A DNA stretch of 64,000 bases from Alteromonas lipotrueae (GTDB lineage: Bacteria > Pseudomonadota > Gammaproteobacteria > Enterobacterales > Alteromonadaceae), in NCBI RefSeq assembly GCF_019249215.1, contig NZ_JAESDI010000003.1, forward strand, positions 1 to 64,000. The letters run 5' to 3'. Below are positions 9,045-17,665 of this stretch, piece after piece. A model generated the notes under the pieces. The model worked only from the letters and a program-made list of their open reading frames with translations, was not told where the DNA came from and made no database searches. Both the position numbers and the translations under genes were made by a program. Numbering within the stretch: position 1 is the first letter of the stretch; every line of letters starts with the position of its first letter.

Positions 9045-9613
9045 TCAGAAATTTTCGCTTTACGTAAGATTTTCTTTAATTGGTTTCGTGCTGGTTTTTA
9101 TTTACTACCTTATTGCCGATACCTTTGTGTGCAAGTGTAGCAACTTTATCGTTTGTGGTGTTTCAAGCGCTGGATTTACAAGACTCTATATCGGCACAAG
9201 CTTCATCGGTACTTATTCTATTTTCGCTTTGCTGGAAAGCGGCAAGTCTCGCTGGGTGGCAACGGGCTATTGGTACACTCATTGGTTGTAATTTAGCACT
9301 GCTGGCGCAATTGTTTTTGTACAATCACAGTGATTTTTTACTTTTTCCGGTACTCGTATTGTGGATTTTAGCGTTCATTTTTAGCCGCTGTCATATTTTA
9401 GGTGGCGGGATGCCGGGCATTGGGTTTGGTGTGCTAACCACGTTTGGTATTTTGTTTGGAAACTCGCTAACACCCAACCAAGATTTAGTTTACAGCGCGC
9501 TTTACCGTTTTAGCTCTGTGGCCGTGGCAATTGCCCTTAGTTTGAGTGCCGTTTACGTTATGCATCACATTTTGAACCGCTTTAGTGTTACCCGTCACCA
9601 TACATATGAATAG
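9034..9613 (+). pseudogene. Frameshifted FUSC/DUF2955-like membrane protein remnant
   Basis: Two overlapping frames together describe one protein. From the ATG at 9034 the frame gives a first transmembrane helix (RFSLIGFVLVFIYYLIAD), then turns into non-hydrophobic sequence and stops at 9291. A frame one base ahead, open from about 9080 to 9613 but with no ATG start, supplies the rest: about five more helices, WQRAIGTLIGCNLALL and a final helix ending HHILNRF. The likely shift point is the T-rich stretch near 9095-9120. The whole resembles the N-terminal membrane half of fusaric-acid-resistance type efflux proteins. It overlaps the MarR gene. No HlyD partner follows. A sequencing error would be the alternative explanation. 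Confidence 0.55.
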
Positions 9614-9663
9614 CAAAGTAGAATGACCAAGGGCTTGAGCCGAGTGTTTATCGAAAGCGGAAA

Positions 9664-9864
9664 CTAACGGGTAAATAAGCCATACTTTTTTGCTACTTGG
9701 GTGCAAATGAACGTGGTCACAAAAACGACCACAATCACCAAGAGCGTTTTAGCATTCTCTAAAGGCCAGATCATTTCTACAATCTTTACGGTGGTTACGG
9801 TGATAACAACAATACATGCCATAAAAAGGATATAGCTTATAATCTGTTTAATATTCTTCAGCAT
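9664..9864 (-). CDS. Small two-helix membrane protein, candidate microcin immunity protein
   Basis: A protein of 66 residues with two predicted transmembrane helices (about residues 8-25 and 38-57) joined by a short loop, IVEMIWPLENAKT, and a basic C-terminus QVAKKYGLFTR. It has a clear AGGAG ribosome binding site six bases before the ATG, so it is likely a real gene. It lies 34 bp downstream of the double-glycine peptide gene on the same strand, the place where immunity proteins of colicin V-type microcins are normally encoded; those are also small inner-membrane proteins. The immunity role is an inference from position, size and topology; I recognise no sequence family. Confidence 0.6.
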   Translation of the reverse strand: MLKNIKQIISYILFMACIVVITVTTVKIVEMIWPLENAKTLLVIVVVFVTTFICTQVAKKYGLFTR

Positions 9865-9898
9865 ATTGGCTCCTAATAAGGGTCCTTAGCCCCTAAAA

Positions 9899-10138
9899 TT
9901 ACTCATCAGTTGTAAATGTGGTGCGCTCGGACATCTTGTCGCCAACTTTACTACCTGCATATCCTAACCCACCAGAAATAGCACCTATAGCAGCACCAAC
10001 CCAGCCACCACCACGGACACCGCCTAGAGCTCCAGCTCCCATCGATGCAGCCAATCCTGCTACGCTAAAATCGCCCCAGCAGTGCTCTGCGCATCCGCCT
10101 GATACAAGGTCTACCTCATTATTTGTAAGAACTTCCAT
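9899..10138 (-). CDS. Colicin V-like double-glycine leader peptide (candidate class II microcin)
   Basis: A 79-residue precursor. The first 15 residues, MEVLTNNEVDLVSGG, have the same length and pattern as the colicin V leader (hydrophobic positions, N-E-V/L-D, V-S-G-G), the type removed by peptidase-containing ABC exporters. The 64-residue core carries two cysteines (16 and 20) and is extremely rich in glycine and alanine, with repeated small-xxx-small helix-packing patterns such as GAIGAISGGLGYAG, then a polar tail. This is the composition of membrane-inserting class II microcins. An AGAAGGA ribosome binding site lies seven bases before the ATG. The next gene is a small membrane protein. 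No exporter or accessory gene is in the window, so secretion would need one elsewhere. Confidence 0.72.
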   Translation of the reverse strand: MEVLTNNEVDLVSGGCAEHCWGDFSVAGLAASMGAGALGGVRGGGWVGAAIGAISGGLGYAGSKVGDKMSERTTFTTDE

Positions 10139-10295
10139 TATTAATTCCTTCTAAAAGTGTTAACCCAAAAGTGGGAGCACTTACAATGCTCATGCTTGTT
10201 AACAAAGGTAACTGATCTTGAGAATAGTTCTTGCCGTGTAGGGAGGTTAAATACGAATTTACCGCATATAATTTTGATGGGGAAAAGTAGAGCAT

Positions 10296-10329
10296 AAAAA
10301 TGCCGGATGTTTTCACATCCGGCATTTTT
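10296..10329 (-). terminator. Rho-independent terminator of the TonB receptor gene
   Basis: A perfect 15-bp inverted repeat (core ATGCCGGATGT) with a 4-nt loop lies 26 bp beyond the stop of the leftward TonB receptor gene. Read leftward, the stem ends in a run of five T. It separates the receptor from the microcin-like gene on the same strand, so the latter needs its own promoter in the 150 bp between. Confidence 0.9.
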
Positions 10330-10354
10330 GTTTAGTTCTACCTTACAAGATTAA

Positions 10355-12916
10355 TTAAAAGCTATAAGTTACTTTTCCGTAAACATAACGGCCTGTGAAA
10401 CCATACGGTGAGAAACCTGAGTATGGGAAAATCATCGAGAAGGTCGTTACGTCATCAACTAAATCGCGTGTAGCTTCTGGGTAAACATCGAAGATGTTAT
10501 TCGCACCAACCGATACCGCTAGGTTGTCAGTAAGGGCTACGCGAACATCTAAATCTGTGATCCACTCAGAAGGAATGATTTCGTTGCGTGCTTCAATAGA
10601 AGACGGATCTTCAACTTCGCCGTAACGTGTGTTGCGCAAAGTAGCGTTATAACGGTCATAAGACCAAGTTACGCCAAGGTTCACTTTGCTATCTGGCGAG
10701 CTTGTTTCAAAGCGGCGTAGTTCAACATCGTCGAACAAGTTACTTTGGTCGAAACCCGCATTTTGAAGTACATCTGGCGCATCTATAATGTCGGTGACTT
10801 CGTTATCGTTGAAGTTAATACCAGCATTGAAGTTAAACGCACCAAAGTCGGCAGTATTCAACGTGTAGGTAGAAACAATATCTACCCCTTCAGTACGTGA
10901 ATCAATCGCGTTTAAGAAGAAGCGAGCTTGGTTAGCACCTGTGCCTTCAAGTAACGCTTCAATAGCATCGCCCGATAGGTTGTTAGACAGTACAATTCGG
11001 TCGTCAATATCAATGCGATAGAAGTCTACGGTTAGGTTGAAATTCGCTGTAGGCGAATAGGTGAAACCTGCGCTGTAGTTATCTGATTCTTCAGCATCAA
11101 GACCTGGGCTACCTAACGCTTGAGCTACGTCGCTTGAAGCTGCAAATGTACCGGTTTCAGTGGGTTCGCCGTCAACAAACACAGTAGCAATAGAGGTGAA
11201 ATGCTGCTGTTGTAAGGAAGGCGCTCTAAAGCCTGTTGAAACCGAGGCACGAAGTGCAAAAGTGTCAGTAACAGTAACGCGATTAGAGAGCTTCCAGTTA
11301 AACGTGCTACCGAAATCTGAATAGTCTTCAAAACGACCTGCTACTGCCACATTCCAGTTTTCAAGCACATCGGCTTCTACATCCACATAAAAGCTGTAGT
11401 TGTGACGGGTATTTTCACCTGCTGACTCAGGTGTAAAGCCTGGGAATACTTGTGAACCGGCAGCGCCAAAAGGTCCATCAACAGGGTCGGTAACTACGCC
11501 GCCCGGGCCAAATGTACCCTGAATATAAGAGTTCTCTTCACCTGCGGTAATTTCATAGCTTTCGTGGCGATACTCTGCACCCATAGCGAAGTTCATTTCA
11601 CTATAGAAGTAGCCAGTGTCCACAAGTCGCGATGCGTCAGCATTAATAATAGTGGTGTTGTATTCTAGCTCACCTGCGTTAAAACTCGTTTGGCTTGTTG
11701 GCCCAAGAGAAGTGTTTAAGCTATTTACTACGCTGTACTCTAGTGCATTGCCACCGTGGGTGAGTGACAAATCGTAGTTCCACACATCGCCGTAACCTTT
11801 AATACCGCCTAGTACCGACATATCTTGAATGTCAGTTTGAATAGAAGGTAAGAAACCGTCTGGGTAGATAGAAGTAATGTTACGGCTGTCTGATGCACGG
11901 CGATAAAAACCGCCGCCAATGGAATCACGTGAACTAAAGCCAGCCGTACCGTAAAATTCGATACTGTCGTTAATAGCTTTACCCGCGTTTACGAATAGCG
12001 CGTAATCTTCTACTTCGCCATTACCGTATACGTGGTTGTAGCGGTTAACTGTGAATTCTCTTTCATCTAAATTACCATCAGCATCACGAGCATAGTTTTC
12101 ACGAGTATCGAAGTCTGAACGGTTTGACTCACCACGGTCGCGGTATTCAGCTGAAACGTTTACAAATCCGTCATCGCCCCATTCAAAGCCCATATTGCCA
12201 CGAAGGGTAAGGGTTTGTCCGTCGGTAAGTTCATGATCTGAACCTGTATCAAATGCAAGGTTGCCGTCTGCATCGGCACTAACGCCTTCAAGGTTAGGCA
12301 CACCGTCCATCGTAGTTACGTTTGCACCGTAAGTGGCTGATACTTCACCGCCTTCGCTAGCGTCTTTCAATACAATATTGATAACACCAGCAATGGCGTC
12401 TGAACCGTATTGAGCCGCTGCACCATCGCGCAATACTTCAATGCGCTTAATCGCGTTAGCTGGTATAGCATTTAAATCCACAGCAGAAGAGCCGCGGCCC
12501 ACAGAACCGTTTAGGTTAAGTAGTGCTGAAGTATGGCGGCGTTTGCCATTCACTAATACTAGTGTGTGATCTGGCGCTAAGCCACGAAGCTGAGCGGGGC
12601 GAACATGGTCTGTTCCATCGGTAACAGAAGGTTGCGGGAAGTTGAAGCTTGGCAACAACGAATTGAGGATCATGTTGGTTTCGGTTAAACCGGTGGCTTC
12701 AATGGAAGATGCATCGATAATATCGATAGGTACCGGAGAGTCATTAACAGTGCGGCCTACGCGGCGCGAACCAACAATTTGGATTTGCTCAACATCTTGC
12801 TCGTCGATGTTGGTTTGTTCTTGAGCCATTACCGACGTTGAAAACGGTATAGCCGCTATAGCACCTGCGATCAAGGAAAGCTTGAAAACAGAAGCGTTAA
12901 AATTTGCTTGTTGCAT
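10355..12916 (-). CDS. TonB-dependent outer membrane receptor
   Basis: An outer-membrane beta-barrel with N-terminal plug for energised uptake of large substrates. The start at 12916 (MQQANFNASVFK) has an AGGAA site seven bases upstream and gives a signal peptide ending STSVMA-QEQ; the frame extends further upstream but without signal-peptide logic. The TonB-box region is EQIQIVGSRRVGR. The plug shows LRGLAPDHTLVLVNGKRRH and IKRIEVLRDGAAAQYGSDAIAGVINIVLK, typical of the family. The C-terminus ends in an outer-membrane signature (FTGRYVYGKVTYSF). About 853 residues. The substrate is unknown; similar receptors in Alteromonadales often sit near peptidases, and a DUF885 peptidase is divergently encoded 500 bp away. 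Confidence 0.93.
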   Translation of the reverse strand: MQQANFNASVFKLSLIAGAIAAIPFSTSVMAQEQTNIDEQDVEQIQIVGSRRVGRTVNDSPVPIDIIDASSIEATGLTETNMILNSLLPSFNFPQPSVTDGTDHVRPAQLRGLAPDHTLVLVNGKRRHTSALLNLNGSVGRGSSAVDLNAIPANAIKRIEVLRDGAAAQYGSDAIAGVINIVLKDASEGGEVSATYGANVTTMDGVPNLEGVSADADGNLAFDTGSDHELTDGQTLTLRGNMGFEWGDDGFVNVSAEYRDRGESNRSDFDTRENYARDADGNLDEREFTVNRYNHVYGNGEVEDYALFVNAGKAINDSIEFYGTAGFSSRDSIGGGFYRRASDSRNITSIYPDGFLPSIQTDIQDMSVLGGIKGYGDVWNYDLSLTHGGNALEYSVVNSLNTSLGPTSQTSFNAGELEYNTTIINADASRLVDTGYFYSEMNFAMGAEYRHESYEITAGEENSYIQGTFGPGGVVTDPVDGPFGAAGSQVFPGFTPESAGENTRHNYSFYVDVEADVLENWNVAVAGRFEDYSDFGSTFNWKLSNRVTVTDTFALRASVSTGFRAPSLQQQHFTSIATVFVDGEPTETGTFAASSDVAQALGSPGLDAEESDNYSAGFTYSPTANFNLTVDFYRIDIDDRIVLSNNLSGDAIEALLEGTGANQARFFLNAIDSRTEGVDIVSTYTLNTADFGAFNFNAGINFNDNEVTDIIDAPDVLQNAGFDQSNLFDDVELRRFETSSPDSKVNLGVTWSYDRYNATLRNTRYGEVEDPSSIEARNEIIPSEWITDLDVRVALTDNLAVSVGANNIFDVYPEATRDLVDDVTTFSMIFPYSGFSPYGFTGRYVYGKVTYSF

Positions 12917-13426
12917 TGTGTGTTCCTGAATTTTTATAAGTGTATTTTTAAAGCGAATGAACGTTGCAGTAGCGCAGTGCTTTTGCATGCACGAGTTACA
13001 CGTATTTTTGGTACGCATACTGCTGTTACTTCTTTTCTGTTGCGGGGTGCAGCTAAAAGCCGTGTTGTCTGATAAGACTTATAATTATTAGATGTGATAA
13101 ACGAGTTTCGTTTATGGAGCTGAGTTAAGCACAAAATCAATTAGTCATACAATACTAAAGTTGTAAATTTTTAATAGTTTCGATGAGACGTGTATTTCAA
13201 GCGGCGGCATGTCGAATTTTCGCGATGAAGCATTTCATTTCAGAAAGCGAAAGAGGACGAAATCTTTCTATAAAGTTTTTTAACTTCTACGTATGGAAGA
13301 AATCTCTTAAATTGGCTTTGTCTTTCTTTTAATTGACTTTATTGCTTACCTGCATAATGTAGAACTCGCAAACGCAAATTTCAGCGTCTAAATTGTATAG
13401 AACAAATAACAATAACAGGGATACAG
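12917..13426. promoter_or_regulatory. Divergent promoter region with a sigma-70-like promoter for the DUF885 gene
   Basis: This 510-bp region lies between the leftward receptor and the rightward peptidase. At 13333-13360 there is TTGACT, a 16-bp spacer and TAATGT, a good sigma-70 match, about 65 bp before the peptidase start. The receptor promoter is not obvious; its part is AT-rich with no clear operator. The open frame on the minus strand upstream of the receptor start is probably untranslated leader. Confidence 0.5.
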
Positions 13427-15241
13427 ATGAAAACTTTCTTTAAATGGTTAGGCATAGGTCTGCTGGTAATTATACTGGGTGCAGCCGCCTGGGGTACACA
13501 CGAGTGGAATGCTGAAAAGCCATTTTCATTTCGCGTATTTTTAGATAGAACCCTTATTCAGCAGGCATTGAAGAGCCCCCAAACGTTGACCTCAATTGGC
13601 GTGTTAGATGGTATGGGCATAAAAGGTCATAACGCCCATTTGGACGATGCCAGTTTAGCGTCTTCACAAGCCACGTTTGATGAGCTTATGCAGGTTAAAA
13701 ATGTGCTTGTGCAGTATGAAGATTTGGATGAAGATCAGCAATTATCCAAAGACATCGCGCTGTACTTACTCAACACCTTAAGCGGGTTCGAAAAGTACCA
13801 ATATCATAGTTACCCCTTTAACCAAATGTCAGGGGCACAGAGCAACTTTCCTAGCTTTATGGATGGGCAGCACCCGATTACCGATGTAGAAAGCGTTGAT
13901 TTCTACATTAGTCGTTTAAGTGAAAGTAAGCGCTATTTTACTCAAATGCTGGAAGGCATGAAGTTGCGCGAAGAGAAGAATATCCTCCCACCACGCTTTG
14001 TTATTCAGCGAGTTATTGACGAAATGCAGGGGTTTATCGATAGGCCAGTAAAAGAAAATATTCTGTATACCTCGGTGCAGCGCCGCATGGAAGCGTCTGA
14101 TGCAATTGTTGAAGCTGACTATGATGGGCTTTTATATAACGTTGCTACAGAAATAGAAAATACGGTTTATCCTACTTACCAAATGCTTATTGATTACTTT
14201 GTTGGCCTTAAGGCAAAAGCGGGAACCGATGATGGCTTATGGCACTTAGAGGGGGGAGATGAAGCTTATAAACTGGCCCTGCGTTTCTTCACTACCACTG
14301 ATTACTCTGCCGACTACATCCATAATGTGGGTTTATCAGAAGTTGACCGAATACAGGCTGAGATCTTAGCAATTTTAGCGCAAGAAGGGTTTGATGTTAG
14401 CCAAGGCTTTACCGCAGCAATAAATACGCTAGCAGAAGACGAGCGCTTTTATTATGAAGATACTGATAATGGTCGAGAGCAAATTCTAGTCGATTACCAA
14501 ACTATCCTCGATGAAATTGAAGCAGGTTTGGGCGATGCATTTCTGGTAAGCCCAAAAGCGAGTATGGAAGTAAAACGTATTCCAGAGTTTAAGGAAAAAA
14601 CAGCTCCAGGTGCGTATTATGAAGCGCCCGCGTTTGATGGGTCTCGTCCGGGCGTCTTCTTTGCGAATCTTTATGATATTAAAGCAACACCTACCTACAG
14701 CATGCGAACGCTGGCCTATCATGAAGGCATTCCGGGTCACCATTTTCAAATTGCCATTGCAATGGAACTGGAAGGTTTACCTATTTTTAGAACCGTAGCT
14801 CCCTTCGTGGCCTACATTGAAGGCTGGGCGCTATATTCAGAACGCTTAGCGTGGGAACTCGGCTTTCAAGACGATCCGTTTGATAATATCGGCCGCTTAC
14901 AAGCCGAGCTTTTCCGGGCAGTAAGGCTAGTGGTAGATACCGGTATTCATGCGAAACGCTGGACGCGTGAAGAAGCCATAGACTACATGCTAACTAATAC
15001 AGGCATGGCCGAGTCTGACGTCACCTCTGAAATTGAGCGTTATATCGTGCTGCCAGGGCAAGCAACGTCTTACAAAGTAGGTATGATGAAAATTTTGGAG
15101 CTTCGGGAAAAAGCGAAGTTAGCGTTAGGTGATAAATTCGTTCTAGGCGAATTCCACGATGCGGTTCTGAAAAACGGCGCCGTGCCATTAGATGTACTAG
15201 AGCAAATTATCGATAAGTATATTGCCGACACGCTTAATTAA
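13427..15241 (+). CDS. DUF885 family metallopeptidase-like protein
   Basis: A 604-residue protein with an N-terminal membrane anchor or signal (WLGIGLLVIILGAAAWGT), placing it in the periplasm or at the inner membrane. The C-terminal half holds the DUF885 signature YHEGIPGHHFQ, in which the two histidine groups and Glu would bind a catalytic zinc, followed by AYIEGWALYSERLAWELG, whose Glu is the expected third ligand. DUF885 belongs to the zincin peptidase clan, but substrates of most members are not known. The C-terminal MLTNTGMAESDVTSEIERY and LPGQATSYKVGMMKI segments are also family-specific. A strong terminator follows. It is divergent from a TonB receptor, which may suggest use of imported peptides. 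Confidence 0.88.
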   Translation: MKTFFKWLGIGLLVIILGAAAWGTHEWNAEKPFSFRVFLDRTLIQQALKSPQTLTSIGVLDGMGIKGHNAHLDDASLASSQATFDELMQVKNVLVQYEDLDEDQQLSKDIALYLLNTLSGFEKYQYHSYPFNQMSGAQSNFPSFMDGQHPITDVESVDFYISRLSESKRYFTQMLEGMKLREEKNILPPRFVIQRVIDEMQGFIDRPVKENILYTSVQRRMEASDAIVEADYDGLLYNVATEIENTVYPTYQMLIDYFVGLKAKAGTDDGLWHLEGGDEAYKLALRFFTTTDYSADYIHNVGLSEVDRIQAEILAILAQEGFDVSQGFTAAINTLAEDERFYYEDTDNGREQILVDYQTILDEIEAGLGDAFLVSPKASMEVKRIPEFKEKTAPGAYYEAPAFDGSRPGVFFANLYDIKATPTYSMRTLAYHEGIPGHHFQIAIAMELEGLPIFRTVAPFVAYIEGWALYSERLAWELGFQDDPFDNIGRLQAELFRAVRLVVDTGIHAKRWTREEAIDYMLTNTGMAESDVTSEIERYIVLPGQATSYKVGMMKILELREKAKLALGDKFVLGEFHDAVLKNGAVPLDVLEQIIDKYIADTLN

Positions 15242-15351
15242 AGTGTTGATAATACCAAACTAAGCAATTGGCAGAAGGCTTGCCCGACGATTCCTATTAA
15301 CGATGGCTATTTAACCCGGCTAGGTAAAGCCAAAGTAGCTTAATAACCACG

Positions 15352-15384
15352 AGGCGTTACTGCTTAGCGTAACGCCTTTTTTTA
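15352..15384 (+). terminator. Rho-independent terminator
   Basis: A 9-bp GC-rich stem (AGGCGTTAC paired with GTAACGCCT) with an 8-nt loop, followed by eight T, lies about 110 bp after the DUF885 gene and just before the convergent hydrolase gene. It clearly serves rightward transcription. Confidence 0.9.
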
Positions 15385-15420
15385 TAAGTAGATTTTAATA
15401 AGTGTCTAAGGGAAAACAGA

Positions 15421-16134
15421 CTAGGTTAATCCGTTTACAAACTCCAGAATGTAACCGTTCACTGTATCGTGTTGTTCTGCAAACACCATATGGGTGCCAT
15501 TTTCTATAATGTTTAGCTTTGCGTTAGGTAATTGGCCTAACAGGAACTCAGAATATTTCACCGGTGTCATAATATCTTTGTCACCCACAATAAGCTGTAC
15601 TGGCAATGTAATGCTACCTATATCCTGCATAACGTCAAAGTTGTCACAAGCCGTAAAGTCTTTCAGCATCACAGTGGCGCCATTTTTAACGATTGCCGAA
15701 TTCACCTCAGTTCTTAACGGCTCTTGCAGTTGTTGGTTTGAAGCCAATAGGTAATCGGGGAATGCTCCGCCTTCTTCTATAAGCGTTGCTAGTGACGTAA
15801 GCAGTTGTGGCATTACTTTTAATTTAGCGCCCGCACCTATTAGCACCATTGCTTTAAGTCTACTTGAATCAAAAGTCGTTGATTCGCTTGAAGCCGACAG
15901 AGCAGCCTGCATGGCTACGGCACTTCCTAAAGAATGACCCACCAACACCACGTCTGTTAAATCTTCTTGTTCCACGGTGTTAAGCACCCATTGAGCAATG
16001 GATTTTACATCAAGTAATGCTTCGCCATCAGGATGCCCAGGAAAGTTTAAAGCAATGCTGTTGTTGAAAAACGATACTTGGTGCGCCCACACGTTATTCG
16101 TGCAACCTGAGCCATGTAAAAATACGAATGTCAT
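15421..16134 (-). CDS. Alpha/beta hydrolase
   Basis: A single-domain serine hydrolase of 237 residues. It shows the oxyanion segment FLHGSGCTNNVW, the nucleophile elbow VGHSLG, an acid in IVGDKDIMTP and the histidine in ENGTHMVFAE, so the triad is complete. The cap region is short. There is no signal peptide, so it is probably cytoplasmic. I choose the ATG at 16134, with AAAAGG eight bases upstream, over a GTG 30 bases earlier that adds residues before the first beta strand. Substrate cannot be deduced; ester or lactone hydrolysis is generic for this fold. It is a lone gene convergent with the DUF885 gene. Confidence 0.88.
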   Translation of the reverse strand: MTFVFLHGSGCTNNVWAHQVSFFNNSIALNFPGHPDGEALLDVKSIAQWVLNTVEQEDLTDVVLVGHSLGSAVAMQAALSASSESTTFDSSRLKAMVLIGAGAKLKVMPQLLTSLATLIEEGGAFPDYLLASNQQLQEPLRTEVNSAIVKNGATVMLKDFTACDNFDVMQDIGSITLPVQLIVGDKDIMTPVKYSEFLLGQLPNAKLNIIENGTHMVFAEQHDTVNGYILEFVNGLT

Positions 16135-16621
16135 TTTAAATGCCTTTTCGAGAGTTCTATTCACTCTATAACGAAAGGAATGAATATTCTACGCTCTAGG
16201 CGATAAGGCCAGCAATTGATTGCGCGTCATTGCCTTACAGATTTCTCCGAGAGATACATCCGACAGATTACCCCCAGAGAGACATACTCGATAATTCCTA
16301 CAATAACCTTGAGTACATTTCGGTATAGATATTGTAACGGTATCTATAACTGTACCTAGAACAGAAAGGTTTGAGCCGTTAATTGTGAGGAATTTACAGC
16401 TTCATGAACTATTCGCGTAAGGATTTCACATGACGGTTCTCTTCTCGCTATTTAATTTTGAGGCAGGTTTGAGGCAGGGGAGTTTGGTGTGACTAATAAC
16501 CTGACCGAACTCTTTCAAGCTTATGGCTAGGTTTGAGTAAAGACGAGTTTGGAGCTGATTGCGACATTAACTACAACCTTTTCTGTTAGCTATTGGCGCG
16601 AGTGAGACAAAGGAGAGCATG
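16135..16621. other. Intergenic region with small repeats
   Basis: Nearly 490 bp without a convincing gene. It contains an inverted repeat TATAGATA/TATCTATA at 16324-16348 with a 9-nt loop, which could be an operator, and an exact tandem duplication of TTTGAGGCAGG at 16457-16478. Both sit upstream of the glutaredoxin-MauE gene. I see no promoter boxes I would defend. Confidence 0.45.
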
Positions 16622-17356
16622 ATGAGTAAAACTGCAATTTTGTACAGAATGGTGACCGATGATCATATTTGTCCGTTTGGTTTGCGTTCCAAAGACTTGC
16701 TAGAGAGAGAAGGGTATGACATAGATGATCGCCCTCTCACTTCTAGGGAAGAAACCGACGCGTTGAAGGCAAAGCACAATGTTAAAACAACCCCACAGAC
16801 GTTTATAAATGATGAGCGTATAGGAGGGTACGACGATCTTCGTACCTATTTTGGAAAAGGCGAAGCGGGCCAAACGGGTACCACCTATACCCCAGTAATA
16901 GCCATATTTTCGGTCGCTGCATTATTAGCGTTAGCATTTCAATATACGGTAGCAGGTGCGTACTTTTCCATTCGCACTCTCATGCTGTTTATCGCGTTTT
17001 CAATGACGTTACTGGCAGTACAAAAACTCAAAGACTTATTCAGCTTTACCAATTCATTTATTACCTACGACTTGCTAGCCATGAAGTGGCTACGATACGC
17101 CTATATTTACCCGTTCGTAGAGGCTTTTGCTGGTATTGGTATGGTGGCGCAACTGCCCGCATTAGCGGTGGCGCCGTTCTCCCTATTTATAGGTACGGTG
17201 GGTGCGGTTTCAGTGGTTAAAGCGGTATACCTCGATAAACGTGAGCTCAAGTGTGCCTGCGTAGGGGGCGACAGCAACGTGCCATTGGGCTTTGTTTCGC
17301 TAACTGAAAACCTGTTTATGATAGCCAGCGCTCTGTTGATGTTTTTCTATACGTAA
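16622..17356 (+). CDS. Glutaredoxin domain fused to MauE-type membrane domain
   Basis: A two-domain protein of 244 residues. The N-terminal 75 residues form a glutaredoxin-like fold with a single-cysteine active site (HICPFGLRSKDLL), the cis-proline segment VKTTPQTFIND and the GGYDDL glutathione-binding stretch. The C-terminal part has four hydrophobic helices like MauE/DoxX proteins and a CAC motif in KCACVGGDSNVPLG before the last helix. MauE is needed for disulfide formation in methylamine dehydrogenase; the fusion suggests electron transfer between cytosolic thiols and a membrane dithiol. Of two adjacent ATGs the second (16622) has better spacing to the AGGAG site. Substrate and partners are unknown. 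Confidence 0.82.
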   Translation: MSKTAILYRMVTDDHICPFGLRSKDLLEREGYDIDDRPLTSREETDALKAKHNVKTTPQTFINDERIGGYDDLRTYFGKGEAGQTGTTYTPVIAIFSVAALLALAFQYTVAGAYFSIRTLMLFIAFSMTLLAVQKLKDLFSFTNSFITYDLLAMKWLRYAYIYPFVEAFAGIGMVAQLPALAVAPFSLFIGTVGAVSVVKAVYLDKRELKCACVGGDSNVPLGFVSLTENLFMIASALLMFFYT

Positions 17357-17665
17357 CTAGTTTCATCCTCATGTAAAACCTTCATAAATGCTGAAAAAGT
17401 CGTACGCCAAAGGTTCCGGCTAAAGCGATAAAACTTTTTAATATAAATTAAAAATTAATATAAACAGTCGCTTAAGGTGTTTTGGGTGATGGTTTGGTTA
17501 TTGCAGTCAAAAGTTACACATATAAGTTTGTTATTCGAATTGCCAGCTTAGAAGGTGTACCACTGATGAGTGTTTATCCGAGTAACCTTCGTTTTTCAGC
17601 TTTGCTTCATGCAAACAACTGAATGGGAAGCGGCAATAACGTTGAGTAGAAATAGGAGTTTTATA
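17357..17665. other. AT-rich intergenic region
   Basis: About 310 bp between the glutaredoxin-MauE gene and the PfpI gene. Around 17435-17465 there is a very AT-rich patch with two copies of TTAATATAA in the same direction. The open frame upstream of the PfpI start lacks a ribosome binding site and I take it as leader. No terminator hairpin is visible. Confidence 0.4.

Noticed and set aside
9080..9613. The second frame as an independent 177-residue gene
   Set aside because: It would need a TTG start with no ribosome binding site inside the preceding frame, and it lacks the first membrane helix; a frameshift explains it better.
10119..10325. 68-residue minus-strand frame upstream of the microcin-like gene
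   Set aside because: It starts inside the perfect terminator hairpin of the TonB receptor gene and overlaps the microcin start; no ribosome binding site or family features.
10355..12916. The neighbouring TonB receptor as part of the microcin system
   Set aside because: Class II microcins use TonB receptors on target cells, but a strong terminator separates the genes and nothing else links them.
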